Shown piece by piece: positions 28,702 to 37,773 of a DNA stretch of 64,000 nt. The translations under genes and the position numbers were made by a program. Location of the stretch: assembly GCF_003931855.1 (NCBI RefSeq), contig NZ_CP034248.1, forward strand, positions 4,402,001-4,466,000. The letters are read 5' to 3'. The notes under the pieces were generated by a model. The model made no database searches and was not told the DNA's origin. It saw only the letters and a program-made list of their open reading frames with translations. Each line of letters begins with the position of its first letter. Position 1 is the first letter of the stretch. The stretch comes from Paenibacillus lentus (GTDB taxonomy: Bacteria; Bacillota; Bacilli; Paenibacillales; Paenibacillaceae).

Positions 28702-30330
28702 TTATTGGATGTTCGGGAACTCATTTCTGTCGCCGATCGTTACTTTCAGGTCTATTTTCTTACCGTCTCGAACAACATTGAAGGTTACGACCGTTCCGAC
28801 ACTTTGCTTCTGAATATATGCGATTAAATCTTCTTTGGTCACATATTTCTTGCCGTCTGCTCCGGTAATGATATCATATGGACGAAGATCTGCGTTATAT
28901 GCCGGAGATTTGAAGACAATATCCGATACGACGGAGCCTTCAGTTACATCGGTGCCCATCTCCTTAGCCACTTCGTCCGTCATTGTCATCAGCGTTGCCC
29001 CGATAAACGGCACCGGCTTCTTAGGAATTTCCTCATTGTTTTTTAGCTTATCCAAGACTTCCGTGACGGTGGATGTTGGAATCGCAAACCCAATCCCCTG
29101 GGCATCGGAGCTAACCGCAACGTTAATTCCCACGACTTCTCCATTTAAGTTAAGCAGCGGACCGCCGGAGTTCCCCGGATTAATCGATGCATCAGTTTGG
29201 AGCAAATGCTCATATTCCCGATCCTTCTCCCCGTTCTCACCCGCGATGCGAATACCGCCTCTTTCCTTAGCGCTAAGCACACCGGCCGTTACCGTATGAT
29301 CGAATCCCTGTGGATTACCGATTGCCACAAGCCACTCGCCTACTTGCGTATTATCAGAGTTGCCAAGCGGAATCGAAGGGAAATTGTCGTCGCCCTCGAT
29401 CTTCAGTACCGCAAGGTCAAGCTCGTAGCTTGTACCTAGCACCTTAGCTTCATAAGGCTTCTCACTATCTTGAAGCGTAACTTGAACGATGTCGGCATTA
29501 TGCACCACATGCTCATTTGTCAGGATGTAACCTGTTTTATCGAAAATAAAGCCTGAGCCGATTCCCGTTGGTACCAGCTGATTCGAGTTGGACGAGCTGC
29601 CACCATTGTTACTATTATTTCCGTAGAAATCGTCCCCGAAGAAGAAGCGATAGAACGGATCATTGCTTTGAATGCGCTGACTTTGTCTTCCGGCCTTGAC
29701 CAATGTCTCAATCTTTACAACGGCCGGACCAGCCTGCTGAACGACGCTTGTTACATCCCCAGGGTTCGTCATCGGAAAGACCACAGTCGATGTCTTTGCA
29801 GATGATCCTCCGTCTCCTGTTGCCGGTTTGGACTCTGGCGCAGCAGCTGAGGCTGGAACATTGGCTGCCGTATCCGGTGTAAAGAGGTTGGTTCGATCCG
29901 CAAATACCATGGCTCCTGTTAGGATCAACATCCCCGCCAGCATCCCGGCAAATACAGATTTAAAGGATGAGCGTTTCGGCCGCTCATTATACTGCCAATT
30001 GGCATTTTTGGGTGCCGTAGATGTAGATCCCAGAGCCCCCATATTGCCGTTCCCAGCCATGCCTCGCGGGTTATCCGATGTAGAATAACCGCTAAAAGAA
30101 GATGTAGGGATAGGCTTCACCGGTTGAGGCTTGGTGATTTCAACCTCATCGTGCTGGCGGCGATCATAGGAATCGCCTTGACGAGGCTCCTCGCCGTTTT
30201 TGCCATAGGATTGAAATGGCCCGTACGAATAGTAATATGAAGAAGACGAGCTCGACTCTGGAGTTTGCTGCGGCTTGTCATTCCCGTTCTCTCCAAAGCC
30301 TTGACCCGGTTTGTTTTTTTGATCGTCCAT
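28702..30330 (-). CDS. HtrA/DegP-type membrane serine protease with PDZ domain
   Basis: 542 aa. A long Pro/Gln/Ser/Tyr-rich cytoplasmic N-terminus (about 115 residues), one membrane helix (VFAGMLAGMLILTGAMVF), then a trypsin-like domain with the triad in TNEHVVHNAD (His), ELDLAVLKIEG (Asp) and NPGNSGGPLLN (Ser), and a C-terminal PDZ domain. It degrades or refolds damaged exported proteins at the outer membrane face. AAGGAGG precedes the ATG. The gene lies directly upstream of a two-component operon and its promoter carries a phased repeat. Confidence 0.95.
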   Translation of the reverse strand: MDDQKNKPGQGFGENGNDKPQQTPESSSSSSYYYSYGPFQSYGKNGEEPRQGDSYDRRQHDEVEITKPQPVKPIPTSSFSGYSTSDNPRGMAGNGNMGALGSTSTAPKNANWQYNERPKRSSFKSVFAGMLAGMLILTGAMVFADRTNLFTPDTAANVPASAAAPESKPATGDGGSSAKTSTVVFPMTNPGDVTSVVQQAGPAVVKIETLVKAGRQSQRIQSNDPFYRFFFGDDFYGNNSNNGGSSSNSNQLVPTGIGSGFIFDKTGYILTNEHVVHNADIVQVTLQDSEKPYEAKVLGTSYELDLAVLKIEGDDNFPSIPLGNSDNTQVGEWLVAIGNPQGFDHTVTAGVLSAKERGGIRIAGENGEKDREYEHLLQTDASINPGNSGGPLLNLNGEVVGINVAVSSDAQGIGFAIPTSTVTEVLDKLKNNEEIPKKPVPFIGATLMTMTDEVAKEMGTDVTEGSVVSDIVFKSPAYNADLRPYDIITGADGKKYVTKEDLIAYIQKQSVGTVVTFNVVRDGKKIDLKVTIGDRNEFPNIQ

Positions 30331-30390
30331 GTTGAAATACCTCCTTCCCCCAGTCGTTCAGGGGTTCTTGTTTACTTGTTCTTATTTTGT

Positions 30391-30416
30391 ACTATAAACC
30401 TTAAACGTACCTTAAA
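30391..30416 (-). promoter_or_regulatory. htrA promoter with 11-bp-phased direct repeat
   Basis: Minus strand: TTTAAGGT (30409-30416) and TTTAAGGT (30398-30405), start-to-start 11 bp, followed one base later by TATAGT (30391-30396) as -10. No normal -35 is present. This is the arrangement of OmpR-type activator sites. Confidence 0.55.
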
Positions 30417-30483
30417 AACAATTAAAAAGGAGATAAAAGCCAAAAACAACCTATATCATACTGCAGTACCTTGATCAAACCAA

Positions 30484-30510
30484 AAGGCTAGGAGCCCGTT
30501 ACCCAGCCTT
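30484..30510 (-). terminator. Terminator overlapping the liaR stop
   Basis: AAGGCTGGG / CCTAGCCTT (one wobble) with the liaR TAG inside the stem, then TTTTGGTTTG on the minus strand. Confidence 0.55.
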
Positions 30511-31147
30511 GGCGATGCGCGTATATCGCTAGCTGCGTCCGGTCTTCCAGCTCGCACTTCATCAGCAAGTTGCTAACATGAGTTTTGACCGTCTTAATGC
30601 TGATGTGCAGTTCCTCAGCAATATCTTTGTTGCTCTTGCCCTCGGCAATCAGCAACAACACTTCCTTTTCCCGCTCGGTCATGCCAGAGTTATCCCCCTG
30701 CACGGTACGCTGACGCAGTCCGCGCGTTAACGCCTGAGCCACATCCCCGGTCATGACAGGCATGCCGCGATAGGCTCCCTGCAATGCATAAATCAGCTCC
30801 GCTGCTGAAACGGTCTTCAGCACATAACTGACGGCTCCCGCTTCAATGGCCTGAACTACAAGATCGTCCTCTAGGAAACTGGTAAGTATAACGATTTTCA
30901 AATCAGGGTACCGCGTCAGTACCTCCTTCGTTGCTTCCGCCCCGTTCATGGCGGGCATCATCAGATCCATCAGGACGATGTCAGGCAGCCCGCCTTCGAT
31001 GCCTAGGTCGAGCAGCTTCACGACCTGATCTCCATCGCTGGCCTCGGCCACGACCTCAAAGCCCGGGTCAAGCATTAAGTATGTTTTGAGACCCATACGG
31101 ACCATATCGTGATCATCCACGATCATCACTCTTATTTTGTCGTTCAT
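30488..31147 (-). CDS. liaR: Response regulator, LiaR/VraR type
   Basis: 219 aa NarL-family regulator: receiver with MIVDDHDMVRMGL and VLMDLMMPAMNG, ILTSF, YVLKTVSAAEL; LuxR-type HTH MTEREKEVLLLIAEGKSNKDIAEELHISIKTVKTHVSNLL. Overall closest to LiaR, the output of the cell-envelope stress system. ATG 31147 has AGGAGGGGG upstream. Third gene of liaF-liaS-liaR. Confidence 0.93.
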   Translation of the reverse strand: MNDKIRVMIVDDHDMVRMGLKTYLMLDPGFEVVAEASDGDQVVKLLDLGIEGGLPDIVLMDLMMPAMNGAEATKEVLTRYPDLKIVILTSFLEDDLVVQAIEAGAVSYVLKTVSAAELIYALQGAYRGMPVMTGDVAQALTRGLRQRTVQGDNSGMTEREKEVLLLIAEGKSNKDIAEELHISIKTVKTHVSNLLMKCELEDRTQLAIYAHRQGWVTGS

Positions 31148-31160
31148 TTGCGTCCCCCTC

Positions 31161-32186
31161 CTACTCCTCTTCGAACTTTGGAATATGAACGCGAATTGTC
31201 GTGCCTGCCCCGGGCTTGCTAATGATTTCGACATTACCACCCAGCTTCTCCGCGCGTTCCTTCATCGTCGTTAGTCCATAGGAGCCTTGCTTCTGCACTC
31301 CATTACTGAACCCTTGTCCATCATCACTAATACTCAGAACGACCTGCCTCGGCCCTTCTCTCAACGACAGGCTGACCAGCTTCGCTCCAGAATGCTTGAC
31401 GATATTCGCCATCGCCTCCTGTACGATTAAGAACAACTGATGCTCCTTCGCTTCGGATAAATCGCCCTGCAGATCCATATCCTTCATTCCCCTAAGACCG
31501 TTCTGCCGGCAATAATCGGGGAACCAATGATCCAGCGCCTCAGCCAATGTCTTGCCCACCAGCTCCATCGGACGCAGCTGAGCGATGAGCGCACGCATCT
31601 GCTTCTGAGCCATGTTGGACATTTGAATTAATTGTTCCAGAACAACCTCGGCCTGAGCTTCATTCATTTCCAGAACCTTCGGCAAGGAGGACGCTGCCAT
31701 ATGAATGGCGAACAACTGCTGACTGACGGTATCATGCAAATCACGTGCAAGCCTTCTGCGCTCCTCGAGTACCGCCATCTCAGCAGCCTGCTCCTTCTCG
31801 ATCACTTCCTGCTCACCAAACTGCTGAAGCAGCTTCATTTTCTTCTCAACAGCCTCTGTCATATTATTAAATTCCTGATAGACCCCGGAAAATGTCTGGT
31901 CCGCCGTTTCCTGCATCCGCACGGATAAATTCCCCTTCGCCACCTGGAGCATGTTTAAATGCAGCGAATCAAGACGGCGCTGGATCCGCTGTCCAGCAAT
32001 ATAACCAATGACAAGTACAAACACAAGAATCCCCGCGATGATATAAATCCATACCCGAGGATCAATGACAAGTACGGCTCCATAGATCGAGCCGACGTAG
32101 AGAGCCACTGCCGTCAAACTTCCCGTCAACAGGAAGAAGAGCAGCAGCTCCCATTTTGTGTTTTTTATTATACGCTGCACGATCAT
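31161..32186 (-). CDS. liaS: Cell-envelope stress sensor kinase LiaS/VraS
   Basis: 341 aa. Two membrane helices close together near the N-terminus with a very short external loop (intramembrane-sensing type), HAMP, HisKA_3 with ERRRLARDLHDTVSQQLF, and an ATPase domain with QEAMANIVKHSGA and DDGQGF. Starts 2 nt after the liaF stop, ends 13 nt before liaR. Senses lipid-II-cycle antibiotics in relatives, with LiaF as negative partner. Confidence 0.93.
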   Translation of the reverse strand: MIVQRIIKNTKWELLLFFLLTGSLTAVALYVGSIYGAVLVIDPRVWIYIIAGILVFVLVIGYIAGQRIQRRLDSLHLNMLQVAKGNLSVRMQETADQTFSGVYQEFNNMTEAVEKKMKLLQQFGEQEVIEKEQAAEMAVLEERRRLARDLHDTVSQQLFAIHMAASSLPKVLEMNEAQAEVVLEQLIQMSNMAQKQMRALIAQLRPMELVGKTLAEALDHWFPDYCRQNGLRGMKDMDLQGDLSEAKEHQLFLIVQEAMANIVKHSGAKLVSLSLREGPRQVVLSISDDGQGFSNGVQKQGSYGLTTMKERAEKLGGNVEIISKPGAGTTIRVHIPKFEEE

Positions 32187-32188
32187 AA

Positions 32189-33130
32189 TCAGCCCACCAT
32201 GTTCACTTTTACGTCGCCGACGAACACGCTGACGACTAGTTTGATTCGCTTGCCAGCTTCGCCGTAATGCGGCGACTGTGCGTTCACGTTGCTCAGGAAG
32301 CCCCCCCGCTTTTGCGACAATACCTTCAAATCGCCAATAAGCGCGCTCGAGGTTGCTGTAATGCCGATATCCATATCCTCAGGTATAAACACCTTCACAT
32401 CGCCAATGAATGCGGAAACTGTAATCTTCGTCTCTCCGTAAGGAATTTGCGCTTTCGTCAAATCGATAATGGTGTCCCCGATAAAATGGGATATATTCAT
32501 TGGCTGTAGCTGAAAATAATCTTGTCCGAGATGAACATCCCCAATGAACCCGGCCTTCGTAAGAATTTCACGTTTCCCGGTGTTGGTGCCTTGTTGAAAC
32601 TTGCCATAGTTGAACTTATCACTATATTGTTTTTCCTCCTGATCCGTTCCCGTCTTCGTCGTCGTTCCAAAGATTTTATCAAGCGGCGACTCCATCTCGG
32701 GGTGGAAAGCGGGATCGATCGGAGCCTCGAACGGATTATCGACTGGTGGCGGTGGCGTCTTGGGCAACTCCTCCTTATTTCGCGATCTGTCACGCGGCTT
32801 AAAGAGGATCGACAGACCAGCGATAATGAGCATAACCGGTATAAACATTTTGAAGAAATCCGCAGCGTCGATATGAAGATACCCTAAATTTTTGCCAAGA
32901 AAGAACAGGCCTAATGCGATTAAGACCAAACTCCAAATGAAATTCGAATCCCCGCGTTCCCTATTCACAAGTTGTAATATTCCAGCCAAAATCATAAATA
33001 CAGGCCAATAGGTCGAAAACAGATATCCGATACTAATATCGGTGAAGCCGAGCTGATTCAATAAAAAAACGACACCGATCGCAATGAGGACAAATCCTCC
33101 AATAATTCTGCCTGACATTCCGTTCTTCAT
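32189..33130 (-). CDS. liaF: LiaF-like membrane inhibitor
   Basis: 313 aa. Four hydrophobic segments at the N-terminus (IIGGFVLIAIGVVFLLNQLG and three more), a Pro-rich charged linker, then the LiaF C-terminal beta domain with repeated FIGD / ALIGDLKV / VFVGDVKV motifs. LiaF keeps LiaS in the off state in B. subtilis. GGAGGGATTG precedes ATG 33130. No liaI or liaH is adjacent. Confidence 0.9.
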   Translation of the reverse strand: MKNGMSGRIIGGFVLIAIGVVFLLNQLGFTDISIGYLFSTYWPVFMILAGILQLVNRERGDSNFIWSLVLIALGLFFLGKNLGYLHIDAADFFKMFIPVMLIIAGLSILFKPRDRSRNKEELPKTPPPPVDNPFEAPIDPAFHPEMESPLDKIFGTTTKTGTDQEEKQYSDKFNYGKFQQGTNTGKREILTKAGFIGDVHLGQDYFQLQPMNISHFIGDTIIDLTKAQIPYGETKITVSAFIGDVKVFIPEDMDIGITATSSALIGDLKVLSQKRGGFLSNVNAQSPHYGEAGKRIKLVVSVFVGDVKVNMVG

Positions 33131-33225
33131 TTTCAATCCCTCCATCATATAAAGCACAAGCTTTATCTGGTTTTAGTGTACAACATCCTGCAAGGAAGGA
33201 ACAGCGACGAGAGATTGAATGTTAG

Positions 33226-33243
33226 CTCGGTCCCGAGACCGAG
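33226..33243. promoter_or_regulatory. 18-bp palindrome upstream of liaF
   Basis: CTCGGTC-CCGA-GACCGAG, perfect 7-bp arms, about 95 bp before the liaF start, between liaF and the SASP terminator. Candidate regulator site (autoregulation by LiaR is one option). Confidence 0.4.
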
Positions 33244-33290
33244 GAGGTTACAATTATTGGATGTTTGTGATAAACTTAATGACCACTCAA

Positions 33291-33319
33291 AATAAAAGAG
33301 CGTCCTTTACAGGACGCTC
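33291..33319 (-). terminator. SASP gene terminator
   Basis: GAGCGTCC / GGACGCTC, 6-nt loop, then TTTTATTTT on the minus strand, 17 bp past the stop. Confidence 0.9.
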
Positions 33320-33335
33320 GTGTTTGTTCGAAACA

Positions 33336-33503
33336 TTATTTTCCGCTTTGAGAGCTTGGATTCGAAGCTGCATTTCGGGAAGCTTTCGCTTTTTGAGCAA
33401 TGGTAGCATTGCTCTCTTCAGCGAATTCAGCATTGAATTTCTCGTTTGGCGTTTTATAGCCTGGAGAAGCTGCTTTCTTTTGATTTTGATTTTGGTTTGG
33501 CAT
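33336..33503 (-). CDS. Gamma-type small acid-soluble spore protein
   Basis: 55 aa beginning MPNQNQNQKKAASPGYKTPN and containing KFNAEFAEESNATIAQKAKA, rich in Asn, Gln, Ala, Ser and Lys with no Trp or Cys. The FNAEFA-E-S/T core is typical of gamma-type SASPs, spore amino-acid stores. GGGAGGTG lies 7-8 nt before the ATG, and a terminator follows. A longer reading frame over the same DNA (33287-33562) lacks a ribosome site and is discarded. Confidence 0.8.
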   Translation of the reverse strand: MPNQNQNQKKAASPGYKTPNEKFNAEFAEESNATIAQKAKASRNAASNPSSQSGK

Positions 33504-33606
33504 CTTTGTTCACCTCCCTTAAGCCGTCGCGTGCATAACATGCAGCGACTGCATGAATGCATTTTGTATTATGCACCTCGGGAAGTCATTTTATGCAACT
33601 TATAAT

Positions 33607-34299
33607 TCAAATAGCCTTGTCCCAAATATTGGCGGGTATCTCCTTATTGACCTCAAGCGCCTTACCCAGCTCGTTGAACATTTCCTCCGTCAGCTTTCCC
33701 GAACCTTTGCGAATCACTTGAACCTCTACTTCCTTCTTGCCCCACTCTTTGAAGACCTGCTTGGTGGTTTTAAAATATAGGTCGATTTTGTTTCCTTTTA
33801 TGGCTGAGCCTTTATCTGCTACAACGCCATAGCCATAGCCTGGTATATACAAAATCGTTCCAAGTGGAAACACTTTTAAATCAGCTGCAATAGTAGAAAT
33901 CGTGTCTTTGTCCCTTCGTACCTTAACGCCGGAATAAGTGATCCCATAGCCTGGATGGTTAGGACGTTTACCTGTAGACTCATAACCTGCGGTATAACCA
34001 GTAGCTACTACTTTCACAGTCTCAAACGTGGCGCTAGTAGCCTTTTCTCCAACATTGACTTCTGTTGTTGCTTGCTCGTATTTTTTTGGTAAGTTCGAAA
34101 TAAATATCGGCTTAGGGATTACTCCCTGCCGTGCTAATATAGCGGTCGTTTTGAACGTTTTCATCGCCGCCATTTGTTGAAATTCCTGTTGCCAAGCCGG
34201 ATTGGCATGTATTGTACTATCCTTACTCATCAATACTGTTAGCACGAATACCAGCGCACAATACATACCAAATCGTTTCAATATAATAGTTTGGCGCAT
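33607..34299 (-). CDS. Exported 3D-domain protein
   Basis: 230 aa. Signal-type N-terminus ([15 protein letters not shown]), a spacer of about 70 residues, then the 3D domain with [60 protein letters not shown]; these Asp residues mark a double-psi barrel related to lytic transglycosylases. Probably acts on peptidoglycan. GGGAGGAG precedes ATG 34299, and both are enclosed in a long hairpin, suggesting translational control. Confidence 0.88.
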   Translation of the reverse strand: MRQTIILKRFGMYCALVFVLTVLMSKDSTIHANPAWQQEFQQMAAMKTFKTTAILARQGVIPKPIFISNLPKKYEQATTEVNVGEKATSATFETVKVVATGYTAGYESTGKRPNHPGYGITYSGVKVRRDKDTISTIAADLKVFPLGTILYIPGYGYGVVADKGSAIKGNKIDLYFKTTKQVFKEWGKKEVEVQVIRKGSGKLTEEMFNELGKALEVNKEIPANIWDKAI

Positions 34300-34344
34300 G
34301 TGACAATCTCCTCCCTTATTCCAGAGGATGTCCACATGCGCCAA
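34291..34344 (-). promoter_or_regulatory. Hairpin sequestering RBS and start codon of 3D-domain gene
   Basis: In the minus-strand mRNA, TTGGCGCATGTG (upstream arm, 34344-34333) pairs perfectly with CACATGCGCCAA (34302-34291), which contains the ATG at 34299. Beyond one bulge the pairing continues (ACA/TGT), and TCCTC can pair with the GAGGA of the ribosome site. Confidence 0.6.
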
Positions 34345-34378
34345 TGTTTATACCTTCGTTAATGGTTCTTTTATTTAC

Positions 34379-36316
34379 TTAGATCTTATGGTTTTGAATA
34401 TCGGTTTGCAGCAAGGAAATCACTTCAGCCAGCGATTTCGCACCAAGATCGCCTTCACCGCGCTTACGTACGGAGACAGTTCCCTCTCTTTGCTCGTTTT
34501 CGCCGACAACGAACATATAAGGTATTTTCTCCAGTTGAGCTTCACGGATCTTATAGCCCAGCTTCTCGTTGCGCAAATCGCTTTCGGCGCGGATTCTGCC
34601 GGCTAGCAGTTTCTCTTCTACTTCACGCGCATAGTCTTCAAATGCCCCCGATACCGGAATGACTTTCGCTTGAACAGGTGCCAGCCAAAGCGGCAGATTA
34701 CCTGCATAATTCTCCAGCAAGAAGGCTGTGAAGCGTTCCATCGTCCCGAGAATACCGCGATGTAATACGACAGGACGATGCTTAGCCCCGTCATCTCCTA
34801 CATATTCGAGCTCAAAGCGCTCTGGAAGCAGGAAGTCGATTTGCACCGTGGAGAGCGTCTCTTCCTTGCCGAGCGCAGTCTTAATTTGTACGTCCAGCTT
34901 CGGCCCGTAAAATGCGGCTTCACCCTCCGCCTCGAAGAAGGGAATTCCCTCTTCCTCGACAACTTCACGCAGCATACGCTGAGCTGTATTCCACATATCA
35001 TCGTTTTGGAAGTATTTGTCTGTATCCTCCGGATCACGATAGGACAAGCGGAACCGATAATCATTAATTCCGAAATCTTTATATACTTGCGCGATTAAAG
35101 CGAGCACTCGTTTGAACTCGTCTTTAATTTGATCCAGACGGCAGAAGATATGAGCATCGTTTAGCGTCATTGCACGGACGCGATGCAGTCCCGTTAAAGC
35201 TCCAGACATTTCGTAACGATGCTGCAAGCCAAGCTCGGCGATTCGAATGGGCAGATCACGGTAGCTGTGCATCTCGCTCTTATACACCATCATATGGTGC
35301 GGACAGTTCATCGGCCGGAGCACAAGCTCCTCGTTGTCCATCACCATTTTAGGAAACATATCATCCTGATAATGCGCCAAATGGCCTGATGTCTTGTATA
35401 ATTCCACATTGCCTAGAGCGGGTGTGTAGACATGCTGATATCCAAGACGCTCTTCAATATCTACAATATATCTTTCCAGCGTGCGGCGTAAAGTAGCGCC
35501 TTTAGGCAGCCAGATTGGCAGGCCCTGGCCTACAAGATTCGAGAAAGTAAAGATGCTCAGCTCTTTACCTAGCTTGCGGTGATCGCGCTTCTTGGCCTCC
35601 TCCAGCAAATGCAAATGCTCATCCAGCTCGGCTTTTTTAAAGAAAGCTGTACCGTAAATCCGCTGCAGCATTTTATTATCGCTGTTCCCGCGCCAGTAGG
35701 CGCCAGCCACGCTCAACAGCTTGAATACTTTGATTTTGCCTGTAGACGGCACGTGCGGGCCGCGGCAAAGGTCGAAAAATTCGCCCTGATCGTAAATAGA
35801 CAGCACGCTGTCCTCAGGCAAGTCGCGAATCAACTCTAATTTATAAGGATCGCCCAGCTCGGTAAAAATGGCCACCGCTTCCTCGCGGCTCACTTCCCGG
35901 CGGGTAATCGGCAGGTTCTCACCGATAATCCGCTCCATTTCCTTTTCAATCTTCTGCAGATCTTCCGGATTGATCGGATGCTCTAAATCCATATCGTAAT
36001 AGAAGCCATCCTCGATGACCGGGCCGATGCCCAGCTTGACTTCCTTGTTGCCGAACAAGCGTTTAACTGCCTGTGCCAAAAGGTGAGCCGTACTATGCCG
36101 CATAATTTCAAGGCCATCCTTGGAATCCGGCGTGATGATTTCCACGGCTGCCCCGTCTGTAAGCTGCGTCCTTAAATCTACAGCAACTCCGTTGATTTTC
36201 CCTGCGAGCGCATTTTTGCGCAAGCCGCTGCTAATCGATGCAGCGACATCCTCCAAAGTACTTCCGTCCGCATACTCCCGAATCGAGCCGTCCGGTAAAG
36301 AAATTGATACTGCCAC
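34379..36316 (-). CDS. thrS: Threonine--tRNA ligase
   Basis: 645 aa class II synthetase with all domains: TGS ([21 protein letters not shown]), the editing/SAD domain ([30 protein letters not shown]), catalytic core ([40 protein letters not shown]) and anticodon-binding domain ([12 protein letters not shown]). GTG 36316 is supported by GGGAGG upstream; the ORF's 43 extra codons lie in the leader. Regulated by an upstream T-box. ytxC lies upstream, as in B. subtilis. Confidence 0.97.
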   Translation of the reverse strand: MAVSISLPDGSIREYADGSTLEDVAASISSGLRKNALAGKINGVAVDLRTQLTDGAAVEIITPDSKDGLEIMRHSTAHLLAQAVKRLFGNKEVKLGIGPVIEDGFYYDMDLEHPINPEDLQKIEKEMERIIGENLPITRREVSREEAVAIFTELGDPYKLELIRDLPEDSVLSIYDQGEFFDLCRGPHVPSTGKIKVFKLLSVAGAYWRGNSDNKMLQRIYGTAFFKKAELDEHLHLLEEAKKRDHRKLGKELSIFTFSNLVGQGLPIWLPKGATLRRTLERYIVDIEERLGYQHVYTPALGNVELYKTSGHLAHYQDDMFPKMVMDNEELVLRPMNCPHHMMVYKSEMHSYRDLPIRIAELGLQHRYEMSGALTGLHRVRAMTLNDAHIFCRLDQIKDEFKRVLALIAQVYKDFGINDYRFRLSYRDPEDTDKYFQNDDMWNTAQRMLREVVEEEGIPFFEAEGEAAFYGPKLDVQIKTALGKEETLSTVQIDFLLPERFELEYVGDDGAKHRPVVLHRGILGTMERFTAFLLENYAGNLPLWLAPVQAKVIPVSGAFEDYAREVEEKLLAGRIRAESDLRNEKLGYKIREAQLEKIPYMFVVGENEQREGTVSVRKRGEGDLGAKSLAEVISLLQTDIQNHKI

Positions 36317-36365
36317 TTCTTGTTCCTCCCTTAGTTTGTAATTCATTGCCGGGAGCGGACAAACA

Positions 36366-36650
36366 AAAAACGCCCGTCCCGGAAAGGGACGAGCGTTAAT
36401 ACCCGTGGTTCCACCCTCATTCGACCGTTCCATGCTGTAGAACACAGCCAGAAAAGTCCTTGTTTAGGCATTATGTAACGGTAATGAACCGGCATTCCTT
36501 AATTTCTGGGCAGAAATGCTCAGAGTTCGGGAACACAGCTACAAAGGGGTAAACCAAAACCGACTCTGAAGGGAATTCCAGCCTAAGTTCCCTCTCTCTG
36601 TACTGATCAACTTTCTGGTTCATGTCTTTGTCAACGCTTTTCACTTGAAT
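36366..36650 (-). ncRNA. T-box leader of thrS
   Basis: Carries the T-box core AGGGTGGAACCACGGGT (36401-36418) just before a terminator with stem CGCTCGTCCC / GGGACGGGCG and a T-run (36366-36395). Upstream, AGTACAGAGAGAGGGAA fits Stem I, and an ACC in GTTTACCCC is a candidate Thr specifier. Uncharged tRNA-Thr would favour the antiterminator and thrS transcription. Confidence 0.93.
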
Positions 36651-36657
36651 ATTTGTA

Positions 36658-36686
36658 ATTATAATGCTATCCACATCTACCGTCAA
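36658..36686 (-). promoter_or_regulatory. Sigma-A promoter of thrS
   Basis: TTGACG (36681-36686), 17-bp spacer, TATAAT (36658-36663) on the minus strand, at the head of the T-box leader. Confidence 0.85.
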
Positions 36687-36707
36687 GAACCTCACGACTC
36701 TATATCA

Positions 36708-37610
36708 TTATGTTACCAAGTCGCGCTGTCTTGTGCTTTGATGGAAATCCTTACATTGCGGGCAGCGCAGGCATAATTGTACCCGCTCACCGAATATCCG
36801 CCGAATTGTCTTAATGGCTAATGCTTCCGGATCCCGGGTGTGAAGCAGTATCCGCTCCGGCGATAAGGAAATGAGCGTGCTGACGATGACATCCTCCATC
36901 TGCAATTCCTGGTCAGCCATCCGCATGACCACATCACCTGAGGATGCTTCAATTTGCTTTAGCCTATCGTTCAGAATGATAAATTCACTGCCACGCTTAT
37001 GCATGACGTGTATAAACGGAGTCAGCGGCTCTTGAAAATGCACGAAGTACTGCAGCAGCTCAATAAAATCCTCATACTGCTTATCCAGCAAGAACTCTTC
37101 TACGGCATAATCGACCATCTCGCGCAGCTTTAACCCGTAATTGTGCAGCCTAAACGTAATAAAACCGTCGAGATCAAAAGTACTTTGTTGTCCTTCAAGC
37201 ATTTGACGAAACGCTGCCTCGATCAACATCAGACGAGCTTTTCTCGCCTCAGCCTGTCCTTCTTCCATGGTCAAAAATTTACGGCAAATTGCTTCAACGG
37301 CCTGTTTTTCGTTTTCGTTGAGTTCATAATTCTTCGTTAAGATTCTGCGAATGATTCCCGGCTCCCTGACATCGACAACATATTCAGCGACAGCAAGAGC
37401 GATGTCGTCCATGATTTTCGCCTCGGACTGTGCTCCTTTCTTGGGACGTAGGCTCATGCTCCATTCCACTCTTGAGTATTTAGGCAGGTATATAATTTCT
37501 GATTTTACGCTGCCATTATGTAAACTTTTGGTCAACCGCTGCATATAATTGCCGAACTGGTTAGCTGACTCGGCGGATTCGACATTCGTGCCAATCAAAA
37601 AAAATTCCAT
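36708..37610 (-). CDS. ytxC: YtxC-like sporulation protein
   Basis: 300 aa, YtxC family by overall pattern (VDYAVEEFLLDKQYEDFIELLQYFV; STLISLSPERILLH) and by its conserved place upstream of thrS. Ends in a CLRCPQCKDFH metal-type motif. No membrane segment. Biochemical role unknown; the family is linked to sporulation in Bacillus. Confidence 0.85.
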   Translation of the reverse strand: MEFFLIGTNVESAESANQFGNYMQRLTKSLHNGSVKSEIIYLPKYSRVEWSMSLRPKKGAQSEAKIMDDIALAVAEYVVDVREPGIIRRILTKNYELNENEKQAVEAICRKFLTMEEGQAEARKARLMLIEAAFRQMLEGQQSTFDLDGFITFRLHNYGLKLREMVDYAVEEFLLDKQYEDFIELLQYFVHFQEPLTPFIHVMHKRGSEFIILNDRLKQIEASSGDVVMRMADQELQMEDVIVSTLISLSPERILLHTRDPEALAIKTIRRIFGERVQLCLRCPQCKDFHQSTRQRDLVT

Positions 37611-37773
37611 GAACTCGCCCCTTTCCGCTTCCTTCTCAAAGTATATGGTGAGGAGGAGACAGATATACGGAGCGGCTCATGGAAACATAAACAGCTATTC
37701 CTTTGTTTTGGCAGTTTACCTTTGGATCACGAAGTATATCCTGGAGTAATTCGGCTTCGAATCTTAATCATCC

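Noticed and set aside
33287..33562. 91-aa basic ORF overlapping the SASP gene
   Set aside because: Different frame from the SASP gene, which has the ribosome site and family motif.
36471..36695. 74-aa ORF in the thrS leader
   Set aside because: Covers the promoter and T-box Stem I; non-coding.
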